53,955 nt of DNA from Fimenecus sp051881455 (GTDB taxonomy: Bacteria > Bacillota > Clostridia > Oscillospirales > Acutalibacteraceae), in the NCBI GenBank assembly GCA_051881455.1, contig JBJEPX010000034.1:1-53955 (forward strand). The letters are read 5' to 3'. The notes below the pieces were generated by a model. The model was given only the letters and a program-made list of their open reading frames with translations. It was not told the origin of the DNA and did not search any database. This document shows, piece by piece, positions 1 through 8,003 of this stretch. The first letter of the stretch is position 1. Every line of letters begins with the position of its first letter. Position numbers and translations under genes: made by a program.

Positions 1-19
1 AAGGAACGAATTTTATTTC

Positions 20-178
20 ATATTCGGCGTAAGCCGAATATTTCATAATCCGTAATATTATAACATATCCGCGAAGCGCATTGTGCGAAGCGGGTATGTT
101 ACAATGTTCTCCGAAACATAGAAATCTATGATTTCGTTATGTTTCGTGAGGTTATTATTTCATATTGCGTAGCAATAT
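20..178. repeat. Cluster of short hairpin repeats at left edge
   Basis: Four consecutive inverted repeats are visible. The first has arms at 20-28 and 33-41 (ATATTCGGC, loop GTAA). The second spans 61-101 (TAACATAtCCGC pairing with GCGGgTATGTTA). The third lies at about 112-147 (CGAAACATA pairing with TATGTTTCG). The fourth has arms at 162-168 and 172-178 (ATATTGC, loop GTA). They share flanks of the form TTTCATATT...AATATTTCAT, which suggests one repeat family rather than independent terminators. No coding potential was seen in 1-360. Confidence 0.6.
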
Positions 179-233
179 TTCATTAACTGTGCTACACTGT
201 CCAATTGTCCAAATCCCTAATCTGCAATTGCTG

Positions 234-283
234 AAAACACCATTGAAATCCGAACCTCTATGGGTTGGACTCAATGGTGTTTT
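234..283 (-). terminator. Terminator downstream of the QueD-like gene
   Basis: Inverted repeat with 13-bp perfect arms, AAAACACCATTGA (234-246) and TCAATGGTGTTTT (271-283), enclosing a second imperfect stem. It lies about 80 bp beyond the stop of the minus-strand QueD-like gene, and read on that strand the hairpin ends in TTTT. Confidence 0.6.
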
Positions 284-360
284 ACTTTTTAATTCATTGT
301 TCAAGCGGCTTTTCAAAGTCACTTGTTGTTTGTACTGAAAGCAGAAAGAGATCGCTTATT

Positions 361-927
361 TTATTTCTTTTTATATCCGCATTTAGGGCAAACACCATTC
401 TCATTCAGGGAAATGCCGCACAGCGGACAGCGGTCAACGGTCTTGTTGGTTTCGTATTCTTGTGATGCAGCATTGACACCGCTGGTGAAAGTGAGCTTGG
501 CAATGTTGAGTTTGTCTTTAAGCAGATCATAAACGATCTTGATCATGCCTTCAACTGTCATAGTTTCTTTTGTCACTACCAAACGGCAATCGGGATAAGC
601 TGTTGCCAAATCGGTTTTAAAAGCCGGACCTTTCATCTTATTATTTGGTGCTCCGTCCTTAATTCCTTGAGCCTCATAAACACCGAGAATTGCGGGCAAC
701 AGAGGATCATCTTCCCTAAGAATCAATGCGTGGTCAAAGTTCTTTAAAACTTCCCATGCGGTCTTTTGAATCTCATTGCACGGAAAAACCATATTCACAC
801 CGGGTTCTACAGAATCCTCAACCTCAATGGTCAGAACTCCGGTATGTCCGTGCAAATACTGAGCTTCGCCTTTGAAACCGTAAAAACGGTGTGCGTATTG
901 CAGATCTAAAGTTGTAATGCTTCTCAT
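361..927 (-). CDS. 6-pyruvoyl tetrahydropterin synthase/QueD-family protein with C-terminal zinc ribbon
   Basis: 188 residues. The N-terminal ~125 residues resemble the PTPS/QueD fold: an AHRF segment near residue 13 and LHGH near 27 supply the expected zinc histidines, and FDH near residue 65 matches the conserved Asp-His pair. The Cys that normally lies four residues before HGH is absent (Ala here), so standard 6-carboxytetrahydropterin synthase activity is uncertain. The C-terminus adds a CPLC...CPKCG zinc ribbon that ordinary QueD proteins lack. The start is supported by an AAAGGAG ribosome binding site. There are no queC, queE or queF neighbours. Family assignment is firm; substrate is not. 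Confidence 0.75.
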   Translation of the reverse strand: MRSITTLDLQYAHRFYGFKGEAQYLHGHTGVLTIEVEDSVEPGVNMVFPCNEIQKTAWEVLKNFDHALILREDDPLLPAILGVYEAQGIKDGAPNNKMKGPAFKTDLATAYPDCRLVVTKETMTVEGMIKIVYDLLKDKLNIAKLTFTSGVNAASQEYETNKTVDRCPLCGISLNENGVCPKCGYKKK

Positions 928-1015
928 AACTGTACTCCTTTATAATAAATATTTACGGGTTATGTATGCGCCCGTATGTTAACTTGTTGAAGAATCATCA
1001 AAATCAGCAATTATG

Positions 1016-1402
1016 CTATTTGGGTGATTTTTGACAATCCGGACATATTCCCCGAAAAATAATATCGTATCCGGTAAATGCAAATCCGTGGTCATCCTTA
1101 ACGTTTTTCTCCAAACCGGTAATATATTCCATATCCACATCAAAAACCCTACCGCATTTTTCGCACTTCACATGGCAATGATCATGGCATCGATGGTCAA
1201 AACGATCAGCTCCGCCCGGAACTTCTATTTTGCGAATGTGGCCCATTTCGGACAACAACCTTAAATTTCGGTAAACCGTTGCTCTGCTCACATTAGGGTG
1301 TTCTGTTGCGATTGTTTCGTAGATCTCATCTGCGGTAGCATGGCATTGTAGTTTGTTTACAGCTTCAAAAACCAACGAACGCTGAATTGTATGGCGTTTC
1401 AT
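1016..1402 (-). CDS. perR: Fur-family transcriptional repressor, PerR-like
   Basis: 128 residues, usual for the family. An N-terminal winged helix (about 1-80, including SRATVYRNLRLL) precedes a metal-binding dimerisation half with a His-rich HRCHDHCH segment and two CxxC zinc motifs, CEKC and CPDC, the structural zinc site of Fur/PerR. In this family Fe or Mn binding controls DNA binding, and PerR members sense peroxide by metal-catalysed oxidation. Its own promoter overlaps a perfect palindrome, so autoregulation is likely. PerR is preferred over Fur because of the obligate-anaerobe context and sequence style; the exact metal cannot be read from sequence. Confidence 0.8.
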   Translation of the reverse strand: MKRHTIQRSLVFEAVNKLQCHATADEIYETIATEHPNVSRATVYRNLRLLSEMGHIRKIEVPGGADRFDHRCHDHCHVKCEKCGRVFDVDMEYITGLEKNVKDDHGFAFTGYDIIFRGICPDCQKSPK

Positions 1403-1432
1403 TATATTTATTTCACCCTTATTTATTTTCTG

Positions 1433-1472
1433 TCCTTAATGATATTATATATCATTAAGGACTATATGTCAA
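1433..1472 (-). promoter_or_regulatory. perR promoter with overlapping Fur/PerR-type operator
   Basis: On the minus strand a consensus sigma-A promoter is present: TTGACA (1467-1472), 17-bp spacer, TATAAT (1444-1449). A perfect inverted repeat with 13-bp arms (TCCTTAATGATAT, 1433-1445 and 1449-1461, 3-bp centre) covers the -10 and most of the spacer. Its position 30 bp upstream of the perR start, together with its A/T-rich Per/Fur-box character, indicates self-repression. Confidence 0.8.
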
Positions 1473-1694
1473 TAATTTTTTTATTGAAAACACCGTTATT
1501 TTTCGTATGTTCGGCTTTGTGATCTTCTCTGTTCACTGTTGGAAAAGATAAAGATGGGAGAATATCATCGTTGCTTTTATCATCGGCATTGATAACCTGA
1601 CTGCGTAGTGCTATAATAAACCTGTTTACATAAAATTAACATTATTTTGTTAATCTCGGTAATACTATTTGCAACAGATTGCAGGAGGTAAAGT

Positions 1695-2918
1695 ATGAGA
1701 GCGGAAGATTTAATGCGTGAGGCGCAGGAATATTCGGATAAAATTACACAATTTAGGCGAACGCTTCATAAAAATGCGGAAACGGGCTTTGATTTGGAAA
1801 ACACCGTTGACTTTGTGAAAGAGGAGCTTGAAAAATTAGGACTTAAACCTCAAGACTGCGGAAAATCGGGAGTTGTCGCCTTGATTGAGGGCAAAAAAAC
1901 AGGAAAAGTCTTTCTTCTCCGTGCCGATATGGATGCCCTCCCTGTTAAAGAGGAAGCAGATGTGGATTTTAAGTCGGAAAACGGCAAAATGCATGCCTGC
2001 GGTCATGATACGCACACAGCCATGCTTTTAGGTGCCGCATCTCTTTTAAAAGCCCATCAGGAGGAAATCGAGGGCACTGTTAAGCTTATGTTCCAGCCTG
2101 CCGAGGAGCTTTTGGAGGGCGCAAAGGATATGGTTGATAGCGGAGTGCTTGAAAATCCCCATGTTGATGCGGCACTGATGATTCACATAATGGCAGGTAT
2201 GCCGTTTGAAACAGGTACGGTTATCGTTTCCGCCCCCGGTGTGAGCGCACCCGCGGCGGATTACTTTCAAATAGAAATACAGGGCAAGGGCTGCCACGGC
2301 TCAATGCCAAATACGGGTGCCGACCCCATAACGGCGGCGGCTCATATCCTTGTAGGCTTGCAATCAATTCAGGCAAGAGAAATCGGTATGAACGATCGTG
2401 CGGCGTTAACGGTTGGAAAAATTCAGGCAGGCTCTGCCGCAAATGTAATACCCGATACGGTGACTATGGCAGGAACTCTCCGTGCTTTTGATGAGGAAAC
2501 AAGAGAATTTATTAAAAAAAGATTGGTTGATATTTCAACGGGAACTGCTGAGACTTTCCGTACAAAGGCAGAGGTGACCTTTACAAGCGGTTGTCCTACT
2601 TTGGTTAACGATAAGGATTTGTCAGTCAGCGTCAGCGGATATATGAAGGAGCTTTTGGGAGATACAAGAGCCTTTTCCGTAGCCGAACTTAATGAAAGGG
2701 GAGGCGGCAGTGCGTCAAAAACCTCGGGTTCAGAGGATTTTGCCTATGTCAGCCACCAAGTCCCTTCTCTTATGCTGGCTTTGGCGGGAGGAAAGCCGGA
2801 GAACGGATACAGTTACCCACAGCATCACCCTATGGTAAAATTCGACGAAAATGCCCTTCCTGTCGGCAGTGCGGTTTATGCGTATGCGGCGTTTAGATGG
2901 CTGGAAGAGCACAAATAA
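1695..2918 (+). CDS. M20-family metallo-amidohydrolase (N-acyl amino acid / hippurate hydrolase type)
   Basis: 407 residues, full length for the M20D amidohydrolase family. The metal-binding segment MHACGHDTHTAMLLGAA (about residues 99-115) carries the catalytic Cys/His/Asp cluster. An internal dimerisation lid domain follows (about 190-310), and QHHPMVKFDENAL near the C-terminus supplies the last metal His region. These cytosolic enzymes remove acyl groups from N-acyl amino acids or deacetylate peptidoglycan-precursor or diaminopimelate-type substrates. It is transcribed alone: a GCAGGAGG ribosome binding site sits just upstream and a terminator follows. The substrate cannot be assigned. Confidence 0.85.
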   Translation: MRAEDLMREAQEYSDKITQFRRTLHKNAETGFDLENTVDFVKEELEKLGLKPQDCGKSGVVALIEGKKTGKVFLLRADMDALPVKEEADVDFKSENGKMHACGHDTHTAMLLGAASLLKAHQEEIEGTVKLMFQPAEELLEGAKDMVDSGVLENPHVDAALMIHIMAGMPFETGTVIVSAPGVSAPAADYFQIEIQGKGCHGSMPNTGADPITAAAHILVGLQSIQAREIGMNDRAALTVGKIQAGSAANVIPDTVTMAGTLRAFDEETREFIKKRLVDISTGTAETFRTKAEVTFTSGCPTLVNDKDLSVSVSGYMKELLGDTRAFSVAELNERGGGSASKTSGSEDFAYVSHQVPSLMLALAGGKPENGYSYPQHHPMVKFDENALPVGSAVYAYAAFRWLEEHK

Positions 2919-2936
2919 AGTGATTATAAGGTAATG

Positions 2937-2976
2937 AAAAACAGTCTGTAAAATTTTCACTTTACAGACTGTTTTT
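2937..2976. terminator. Bidirectional terminator between the M20 gene and the phosphoribosyltransferase
   Basis: Perfect 16-bp arms AAAAACAGTCTGTAAA (2937-2952) and the complementary TTTACAGACTGTTTTT (2961-2976), with A-rich and T-rich ends, between convergent genes. Confidence 0.9.
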
Positions 2977-2992
2977 CTATATTATCAATAAT

Positions 2993-3544
2993 TTATTTTA
3001 TTGTGCCGTCGGGATTGAAAACGGGGAGCTTTTCAAGGAAAATCAAATCGTCTCTGTCAGCGGCACCACCCTCGGCAAGAACGCACATTCTGCCGCATAC
3101 GATTCCGCCTGCCTCATTTACAAGCTTTTCAACTGCGGCAATGGATTCACCCGTTGTAACAACATCGTCAACTATGAGAATTTTCTTGCCTTTCATAAGT
3201 TCTGCATCGGCAACATCAAGATAAAGCTTTTGCTCGCCTTCTGTGGTAATGGACTTAACGGTGGTTTCAAAGACGCCTGTCATATAAAGCTTGGGCTTTT
3301 TTCTTGCAACAAAATATTTGCGGTTGCCGTCAAGTCTTGCCATTTCGTGGGCCAAAGGAATACCCTTTGCCTCAGCGGTAATAACATAATCGTACTCGGG
3401 AGCCTTTTTGAGCATATGCTCGGCACAAGCGGTGGTAAGCTCTGGGTCGCCGAAAACTATAAACGCACCTATGTAAAGATCATCCGTTACCCTGCAAAGG
3501 GGAAGCTTTCTTTGAAGCCCTGCAACATTAAGCGTATAAAACAT
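2993..3544 (-). CDS. Purine phosphoribosyltransferase (adenine/xanthine PRTase-like)
   Basis: 183 residues from the ATG at 3542-3544, preceded by AAAGGTG; an in-frame GTG at 3551-3553 lies inside that ribosome binding site and is unlikely to be used. The type I PRTase signature is clear: KKILIVDDVVTTGES (about 130-144) is the PRPP-binding loop, and the AEAKGIPLAHEMA segment is typical of adenine and xanthine PRTases. It would transfer ribose 5-phosphate from PRPP to a purine base in salvage. It is the last gene of a minus-strand group with the small hypothetical gene and IreB, separated from the hypothetical gene by about 60 bp. Choice between adenine and xanthine is not settled. Confidence 0.75.
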   Translation of the reverse strand: MFYTLNVAGLQRKLPLCRVTDDLYIGAFIVFGDPELTTACAEHMLKKAPEYDYVITAEAKGIPLAHEMARLDGNRKYFVARKKPKLYMTGVFETTVKSITTEGEQKLYLDVADAELMKGKKILIVDDVVTTGESIAAVEKLVNEAGGIVCGRMCVLAEGGAADRDDLIFLEKLPVFNPDGTIK

Positions 3545-3604
3545 ATCAATCACCTTTCACAAAAATTAATCAGCGGCGGAAAGCCCGCCGCTGAATTTGA
3601 GATT

Positions 3605-3895
3605 TCAGTTAGCCAGTGCACGGGACAGCCATATTTCAGCAATGTCCATAGCGGCATAAAGACCTTTTTTTTCGCTTGTTTTTACAATTCTCTCACGGGC
3701 GCTGACATCGGGGTCAGTATTAAGCAGCTGTACGGAAACCTTTGACGCAACCTCAACGTCACCAACGGGCTTAGTTGCGGTAATCTGCATCATAATAACA
3801 TAATTTTCCGACGGATCGCCGTAATAAAGAGTGTTTCCGTTTCTTACCAGAGGCTTGCCCTTATATGTGAGAAATTTGTCATTTTTTGATGACAT
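3605..3895 (-). CDS. Conserved hypothetical protein, 96 residues
   Basis: Start chosen at the ATG (3893-3895) because GAGGTG immediately upstream is a good ribosome binding site and an upstream in-frame GTG overlaps it. The sequence is soluble, with no signal peptide or membrane segment: an N-terminal beta-rich half (LTYKGKPLVRNGNTLYYGDP) is followed by a charged helical C-terminus. It lies 18 bp after ireB and seems co-transcribed with it. I do not recognise a named family. A role linked to the IreB phosphorelay or to the downstream PRTase is only a context guess. Confidence 0.7.
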   Translation of the reverse strand: MSSKNDKFLTYKGKPLVRNGNTLYYGDPSENYVIMMQITATKPVGDVEVASKVSVQLLNTDPDVSARERIVKTSEKKGLYAAMDIAEIWLSRALAN

Positions 3896-3913
3896 ATTCA
3901 ACACCTCTTTGTT

Positions 3914-4177
3914 TTATTTTGATTTAGACGCTTTGAGATATTCTTTTACAAGGTCCTGCAAAAGCTCATCTCTGTCAAGGCGGCGGATAAGACTTCTCGC
4001 ATTATTGTGCGTTGTGATATAAGTGGGGTCCTCGGAAAGAATGTAGCCCACAATCTGATTTATGGGATTATATCCCTTTTCCACCAACGCGTCATAAACC
4101 GAAACAAGTATCTGCCGGGTCGTTTCTTCACGGTCGTCTTTTAATGAGAACTGAATTGTCTTGTTGGGATCAAGCAT
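3914..4177 (-). CDS. ireB: IreB-family regulatory phosphoprotein (UPF0297)
   Basis: 87 residues, the usual length. The entire protein matches the family: a Thr near the N-terminus (PNKTIQF, residue 7), VYDALVEKGYNPINQIVGYILSEDP, and the RSLIRRLDRDELL helix. In Enterococcus faecalis IreB is phosphorylated by the PASTA kinase IreK on N-terminal threonines and affects cephalosporin tolerance; Thr7 is conserved here. The start is supported by AGGAGGTGG. Unlike many Firmicutes, the partners yqgF and a DUF1292 gene are not adjacent; a small hypothetical gene and a PRTase follow instead. Confidence 0.9.
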   Translation of the reverse strand: MLDPNKTIQFSLKDDREETTRQILVSVYDALVEKGYNPINQIVGYILSEDPTYITTHNNARSLIRRLDRDELLQDLVKEYLKASKSK

Positions 4178-4244
4178 TTCGCCACCTCCTGTTACTAATC
4201 AAAACTATTATACACTGTTTTCCTCAAAAAAACAATAGCAAAGT

Positions 4245-6605
4245 TTATTGTTTAAGAGGTATATTTTCCTTTGCGAGAGAAGCAATAATTTCGTCTGCAA
4301 CCGTCATAACCTCTTCGCGGGTAAGAGTTCTTTCAGGGTGAGAGAAGGTTATGCGTGTTGTTATTGATTTCATATCGCCGTCACGGTAGGTATCAACAAC
4401 CTCAACCTTCTGAATAAGCGGACAAGCAGTATCTGCAATTGCCTTGCCTATGGGGGCAAAGGTTTCTGATACAAAGGACAGGTCAACCTCAATTTCGGGG
4501 AAGCGTGAAGGCTCCTTGTAGTGGATTCCTGCGTCTTCGATTTCCGCAAATGCCTTAACATCAATTTCGGCAAACACAATAGCCGCTTTTTTGTCGATTT
4601 TCTTTGAAACGGAGGGATGCGCTATGCCGATTTCGCCTAAAACAACGCCGTTACAGCTAATTTCGTTTAAGTTTCTGGGGTGTTCATATGAATGAGTTGC
4701 CGCAATCGCCTTGAAATCAAGCTTTTGATGTTTAATATCGTCAGCCGTTACGCAAAGCATTGTGCAAAGCTCAAAGTAAAGCTTTTCAAGAGATTTTGTC
4801 TTGCTGAAAAGGGTAACGCAAAGCTTTTTGTGCTCGTCGCAAAGATTATCGCTGTTTACTCCGTTAACGGTTCTGCCTATCTCAAATACGCCGAAATCGG
4901 GAGCGTAAGATGTGTTTGTGCGAACCTGACAAAGCTGTGTGGGCACAATTGAACGGCGTATTGTTTCAATATTGGGATTGGTGGCATTGATAAGCTTAAT
5001 ATTATCTTCAATTTCAATACCAAGCGCCTTATACTCATCGTAATACTGCCATACATAGGAATGAAGCTCGTGAAGTGAGAAACGCTTAACAAGAATATCC
5101 TTAATTTTGTCTTCGACCGTCTTTTCCACATCTGCACGGACAGGGTAGAGGGGAGCGGCGGCTGTGTGAATATCAAAATTGTCGTAGCCGTAAATTCGTG
5201 TGATTTCCTCAACGATGTCCGCCTTTATGGTAACATCTTTTGTGGCGCGCCAGCTGGGAACTTTTACAGTGAACTTGTCGCCGTCATTCGTAGCCCTGAA
5301 GCCGAGAGAATTAAGTGTTTTCACAATAGTGTTGTTGTCAATTTCAATTCCTGTGTACTTATCAATAAACGCCTTGTCAAAATCCAGAGTAACCTCAGGA
5401 TAATGATGCGCATATTCGTCGGTAAGTGAAGAAACCACACGAGCGCCCTTGTCTGTGTCCTGCATAAGCTTTACAAATCTGCCGATGGCAGGAACGGTCA
5501 TTTCGGGGTCAAGACACTTTTCGTAACGCATAGAAGCGTCTGTTCTGTGTGAAAGACGAACCGTGGATTTTCTGACTGACGCCGCATCAAAGGTAGCGCT
5601 TTCAAGGGTAAGAGTGGTGGTATCCTCAACAATTTCCGAGTCAAGACCGCCCATAATTCCCGCAATGGCAACAGGTGTGTCACCGTTGCAAATCATAAGT
5701 GTATTTTCGTCAATATTGCGGTCAACACCGTCTAAGGTTTGGAAGGTAAAGGGCTCAGAAAAACGCTTAATGCGTATTTTCTCTACCTTACGGCTGTCAA
5801 AGGCATGCATTGGCTGACCCATTTCAAGCATAAGGTAGTTTGTAAGGTCGGCAAGGAAGTTGATAGCACGCATACCGCAGTAGTAAAGGCGGATACGCAT
5901 ATTTACGGGGCTTACGGTTGTGTGAATATTCTCCACCTGTAAGCAAGAATAACGCTGACAGAGAGGGTCCTCAATCTTCATATCAACTTTGGGCAGATTG
6001 TCGTATTGCTTTAAATCCGCAGTATCAAGGGGCTTTAACTCTCTGCCTGCAAGAGACGCAAATTCACGGGCAATACCGTAATGTCCCCAAAGGTCGGGAC
6101 GGTTTGTAAGGGATTTGTTATCAACCTCAAAAATAATATCGTCAATCTCATAAATTTCTTTAAGGTCTGTGCCGTTTTTTACATCGTCGGTAATATCCAT
6201 AATGCCCGAATTATCGTCGCTTATACCGATTTCCTTTTCGGAACAGCACATACCGTTGGACATATATCCTGCAAGGGGACGGGGAGCAATTTCTATATCG
6301 CCGATTTGTGCGCCCACTTTTGCAAAGGCGGTTTTCATACCAACGCGCACATTGGGAGCGCCGCATACAACATCAACGAGGTCATTTTCGCCTATATCCA
6401 CCTTTAAAAGATGGAGTTTTTCACTCTTTGGGTGATTTTCAACAGATTTAATCTCTGCAACAACAATTCCGCTTAAATCCGAACCCTTGAAGAAAATTTC
6501 ATTTTCAACCTCGGCGGTGGAAAGTGAAAAACGGTGAATCAAGTCAACCTTGTCAAGACCTGTAAGGTCAACAAAATCTGAAATCCAGTTCATTGATAAA
6601 AACAT
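4245..6605 (-). CDS. pheT: Phenylalanyl-tRNA synthetase beta subunit
   Basis: 786 residues, full length. Order of domains: N-terminal tRNA-binding OB fold (about 40-150, VVAEIKSVENHPKSEKLHLL), B3/4 editing domain (about 205-380), B5 domain (about 395-475), catalytic-like core, and C-terminal FDX-ACB anticodon-binding domain (about 690-786, RFPEIEVDLSFV). With PheS it forms the alpha2beta2 enzyme charging tRNA-Phe. It follows pheS by 17 bp with a GGAGGAGC ribosome binding site and is co-transcribed under the T-box leader. Confidence 0.95.
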   Translation of the reverse strand: MFLSMNWISDFVDLTGLDKVDLIHRFSLSTAEVENEIFFKGSDLSGIVVAEIKSVENHPKSEKLHLLKVDIGENDLVDVVCGAPNVRVGMKTAFAKVGAQIGDIEIAPRPLAGYMSNGMCCSEKEIGISDDNSGIMDITDDVKNGTDLKEIYEIDDIIFEVDNKSLTNRPDLWGHYGIAREFASLAGRELKPLDTADLKQYDNLPKVDMKIEDPLCQRYSCLQVENIHTTVSPVNMRIRLYYCGMRAINFLADLTNYLMLEMGQPMHAFDSRKVEKIRIKRFSEPFTFQTLDGVDRNIDENTLMICNGDTPVAIAGIMGGLDSEIVEDTTTLTLESATFDAASVRKSTVRLSHRTDASMRYEKCLDPEMTVPAIGRFVKLMQDTDKGARVVSSLTDEYAHHYPEVTLDFDKAFIDKYTGIEIDNNTIVKTLNSLGFRATNDGDKFTVKVPSWRATKDVTIKADIVEEITRIYGYDNFDIHTAAAPLYPVRADVEKTVEDKIKDILVKRFSLHELHSYVWQYYDEYKALGIEIEDNIKLINATNPNIETIRRSIVPTQLCQVRTNTSYAPDFGVFEIGRTVNGVNSDNLCDEHKKLCVTLFSKTKSLEKLYFELCTMLCVTADDIKHQKLDFKAIAATHSYEHPRNLNEISCNGVVLGEIGIAHPSVSKKIDKKAAIVFAEIDVKAFAEIEDAGIHYKEPSRFPEIEVDLSFVSETFAPIGKAIADTACPLIQKVEVVDTYRDGDMKSITTRITFSHPERTLTREEVMTVADEIIASLAKENIPLKQ

Positions 6606-6622
6606 AATTTGCTCCTCCTTTC

Positions 6623-7675
6623 TTATTCGTCATCGGTAAACTGTGAAAGACTTTTAAGGCTTCCGCTGTTCAAGTCACGAATATCCTTAACGCCGTATTT
6701 CATCATAGCAAGTCTTGTAAGACCTAATCCAAAAGCAAAGCCTGTGTATTCCTCGGGGTCAATACCGCCCGCCTTTAATACCTCGGGGTGAATCATACCG
6801 CAGGGGCAAAGTTCAAGCCAGCCGCTGTGCTTGCAGGACGGGCAGCCCTCACCGCCGCAGATAAGACAGCTTATATCAAGCTCAAAGCCCGGCTCAACGA
6901 AGGGGAAAAATCCGGGGCGCAAACGCACCTTAATGTCCTTTTGGAAAACCTCGGAAAGCATCGTTTTCATAAAGTAGATAAGATTTGAAATGGAGATGTC
7001 CTTATCCACCATAACGCCCTCCATCTGGAAAAAGGTGTTTTCATGGCAGGCGTCGGTAGCCTCGTTTCTGAAACAGCGGCCGGGGAAAATCGCCTTTATG
7101 GGCACGCCGTCGTTTACAAGGGCGTCTTTATATTTTTTGTATATGGCATTTTGTGCCGCAGATGTCTGCGATTTTAAAAGCTGACCATTTTCGAGATAAT
7201 ATGTGTCCTGCATATCACGGGCAGGGTGGTCTTTGGGAATGTTGAGAGACTCAAAGCATTCATAATCCGTTACTACCTCGCTGTAATCCTCAACGGTGAA
7301 GCCCATTGATTTGAATATTGTTTCGCATTGACGCTGAACCAAAGTAATGGGATGATATGAGCCACGGCTCAGGTCGGCGGGAACGGTAATATCGAAAAGC
7401 GGAACGGAGTTTATCTCCCGTTTCATTTCAAGTTCTTTTAATTCCTTTGCCTTTTCCTGAATTTTCTCTTCAATAAAGGCTCTGACCTCGTTTGCCTTTT
7501 GTCCCATAATAGGTCTTTCTTCGGCAGAAAGAGAGCCCATCATTTTAAGAATAGAAGTAAGCTCGCCTTTTTTGCCGAGAACGGCAACTCTGAAATTTTC
7601 AAGCTGATTCTGGTCGGTAAATGCTGCCAGCTCTGCCTCCGCTTTTTTGCGGATAGCTTCAAGCTTTTCTTTCAT
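6623..7675 (-). CDS. pheS: Phenylalanyl-tRNA synthetase alpha subunit
   Basis: 350 residues. An N-terminal coiled-coil tRNA-binding arm (about 1-80) precedes the class II catalytic core with motif 2 (FPGRCFRNEATDACHENTFFQ) and motif 3 (GFAFGLGLTRLAMMKYG) near the C-terminus. A Cys-rich loop CLICGGEGCPSCK sits before motif 3; it is a known variable insertion that may bind zinc. First gene of the pheST operon, controlled by the T-box riboswitch immediately upstream. Confidence 0.95.
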   Translation of the reverse strand: MKEKLEAIRKKAEAELAAFTDQNQLENFRVAVLGKKGELTSILKMMGSLSAEERPIMGQKANEVRAFIEEKIQEKAKELKELEMKREINSVPLFDITVPADLSRGSYHPITLVQRQCETIFKSMGFTVEDYSEVVTDYECFESLNIPKDHPARDMQDTYYLENGQLLKSQTSAAQNAIYKKYKDALVNDGVPIKAIFPGRCFRNEATDACHENTFFQMEGVMVDKDISISNLIYFMKTMLSEVFQKDIKVRLRPGFFPFVEPGFELDISCLICGGEGCPSCKHSGWLELCPCGMIHPEVLKAGGIDPEEYTGFAFGLGLTRLAMMKYGVKDIRDLNSGSLKSLSQFTDDE

Positions 7676-7699
7676 ATAATCAATCCTTTCAATAATTTA

Positions 7700-7961
7700 T
7701 ATAATAAAAAATCGTCCCTTGCATAATACAAGGGACGAAGTAAAATCTCCGCGGTACCACCCAAATTTTTGCCTTGAAGCAAACACTCCTGTGCTCTGTA
7801 ACGGGAGCCTGCCGTTATTGCCTACTGTAATTTCAGCAATACCACTCCGAAGTGAAATTCAGCAATTTTTTGGTTTGCTGTGCTTTCAGCCCGTGACACA
7901 GCTCTCTGTAAAACCGTTTATAAAACAGCCTACTGTCTTCATCAATGTGTTTTCATTATCG
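7700..7961 (-). ncRNA. T-box leader (tRNA-Phe-sensing riboswitch) of pheST
   Basis: The antiterminator T-box motif GGGTGGTACCGCGG is present on the minus strand (7749-7762). It is followed by a terminator hairpin (CGTCCCTTG / CAAGGGACG, 7713-7737) and a run of T residues. Upstream, stem I shows the expected GATGAAGACAGTAG and AGAGAGC-like elements, and a candidate specifier TTC followed by A (minus strand, 7854-7856) fits phenylalanine. Uncharged tRNA-Phe would stabilise the antiterminator and switch on pheST. The exact specifier assignment is by eye. Confidence 0.9.
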
Positions 7962-7967
7962 GGGAAT

Positions 7968-7996
7968 AGTATATCAAAAGATTTTGTTTAAGTCAA
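7968..7996 (-). promoter_or_regulatory. pheST promoter
   Basis: TTGACT (7991-7996), 17-bp spacer, TATACT (7968-7973) on the minus strand, placing the transcription start just before the T-box leader. It begins 7 bp beyond the stop codon of the upstream phosphoesterase gene. Confidence 0.85.
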
Positions 7997-8003
7997 GAGA
8001 ATT

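Noticed and set aside
928..1015. Possible preQ1 riboswitch for the QueD-like gene
   Set aside because: The upstream leader is short and A/T-rich with no preQ1 aptamer features.
1635..1654. Palindrome ATTAACA-N6-TGTTAAT upstream of the M20 gene
   Set aside because: Half-sites are in the opposite order to a Rex site and no convincing promoter could be placed around it; A/T-rich chance palindrome remains likely.
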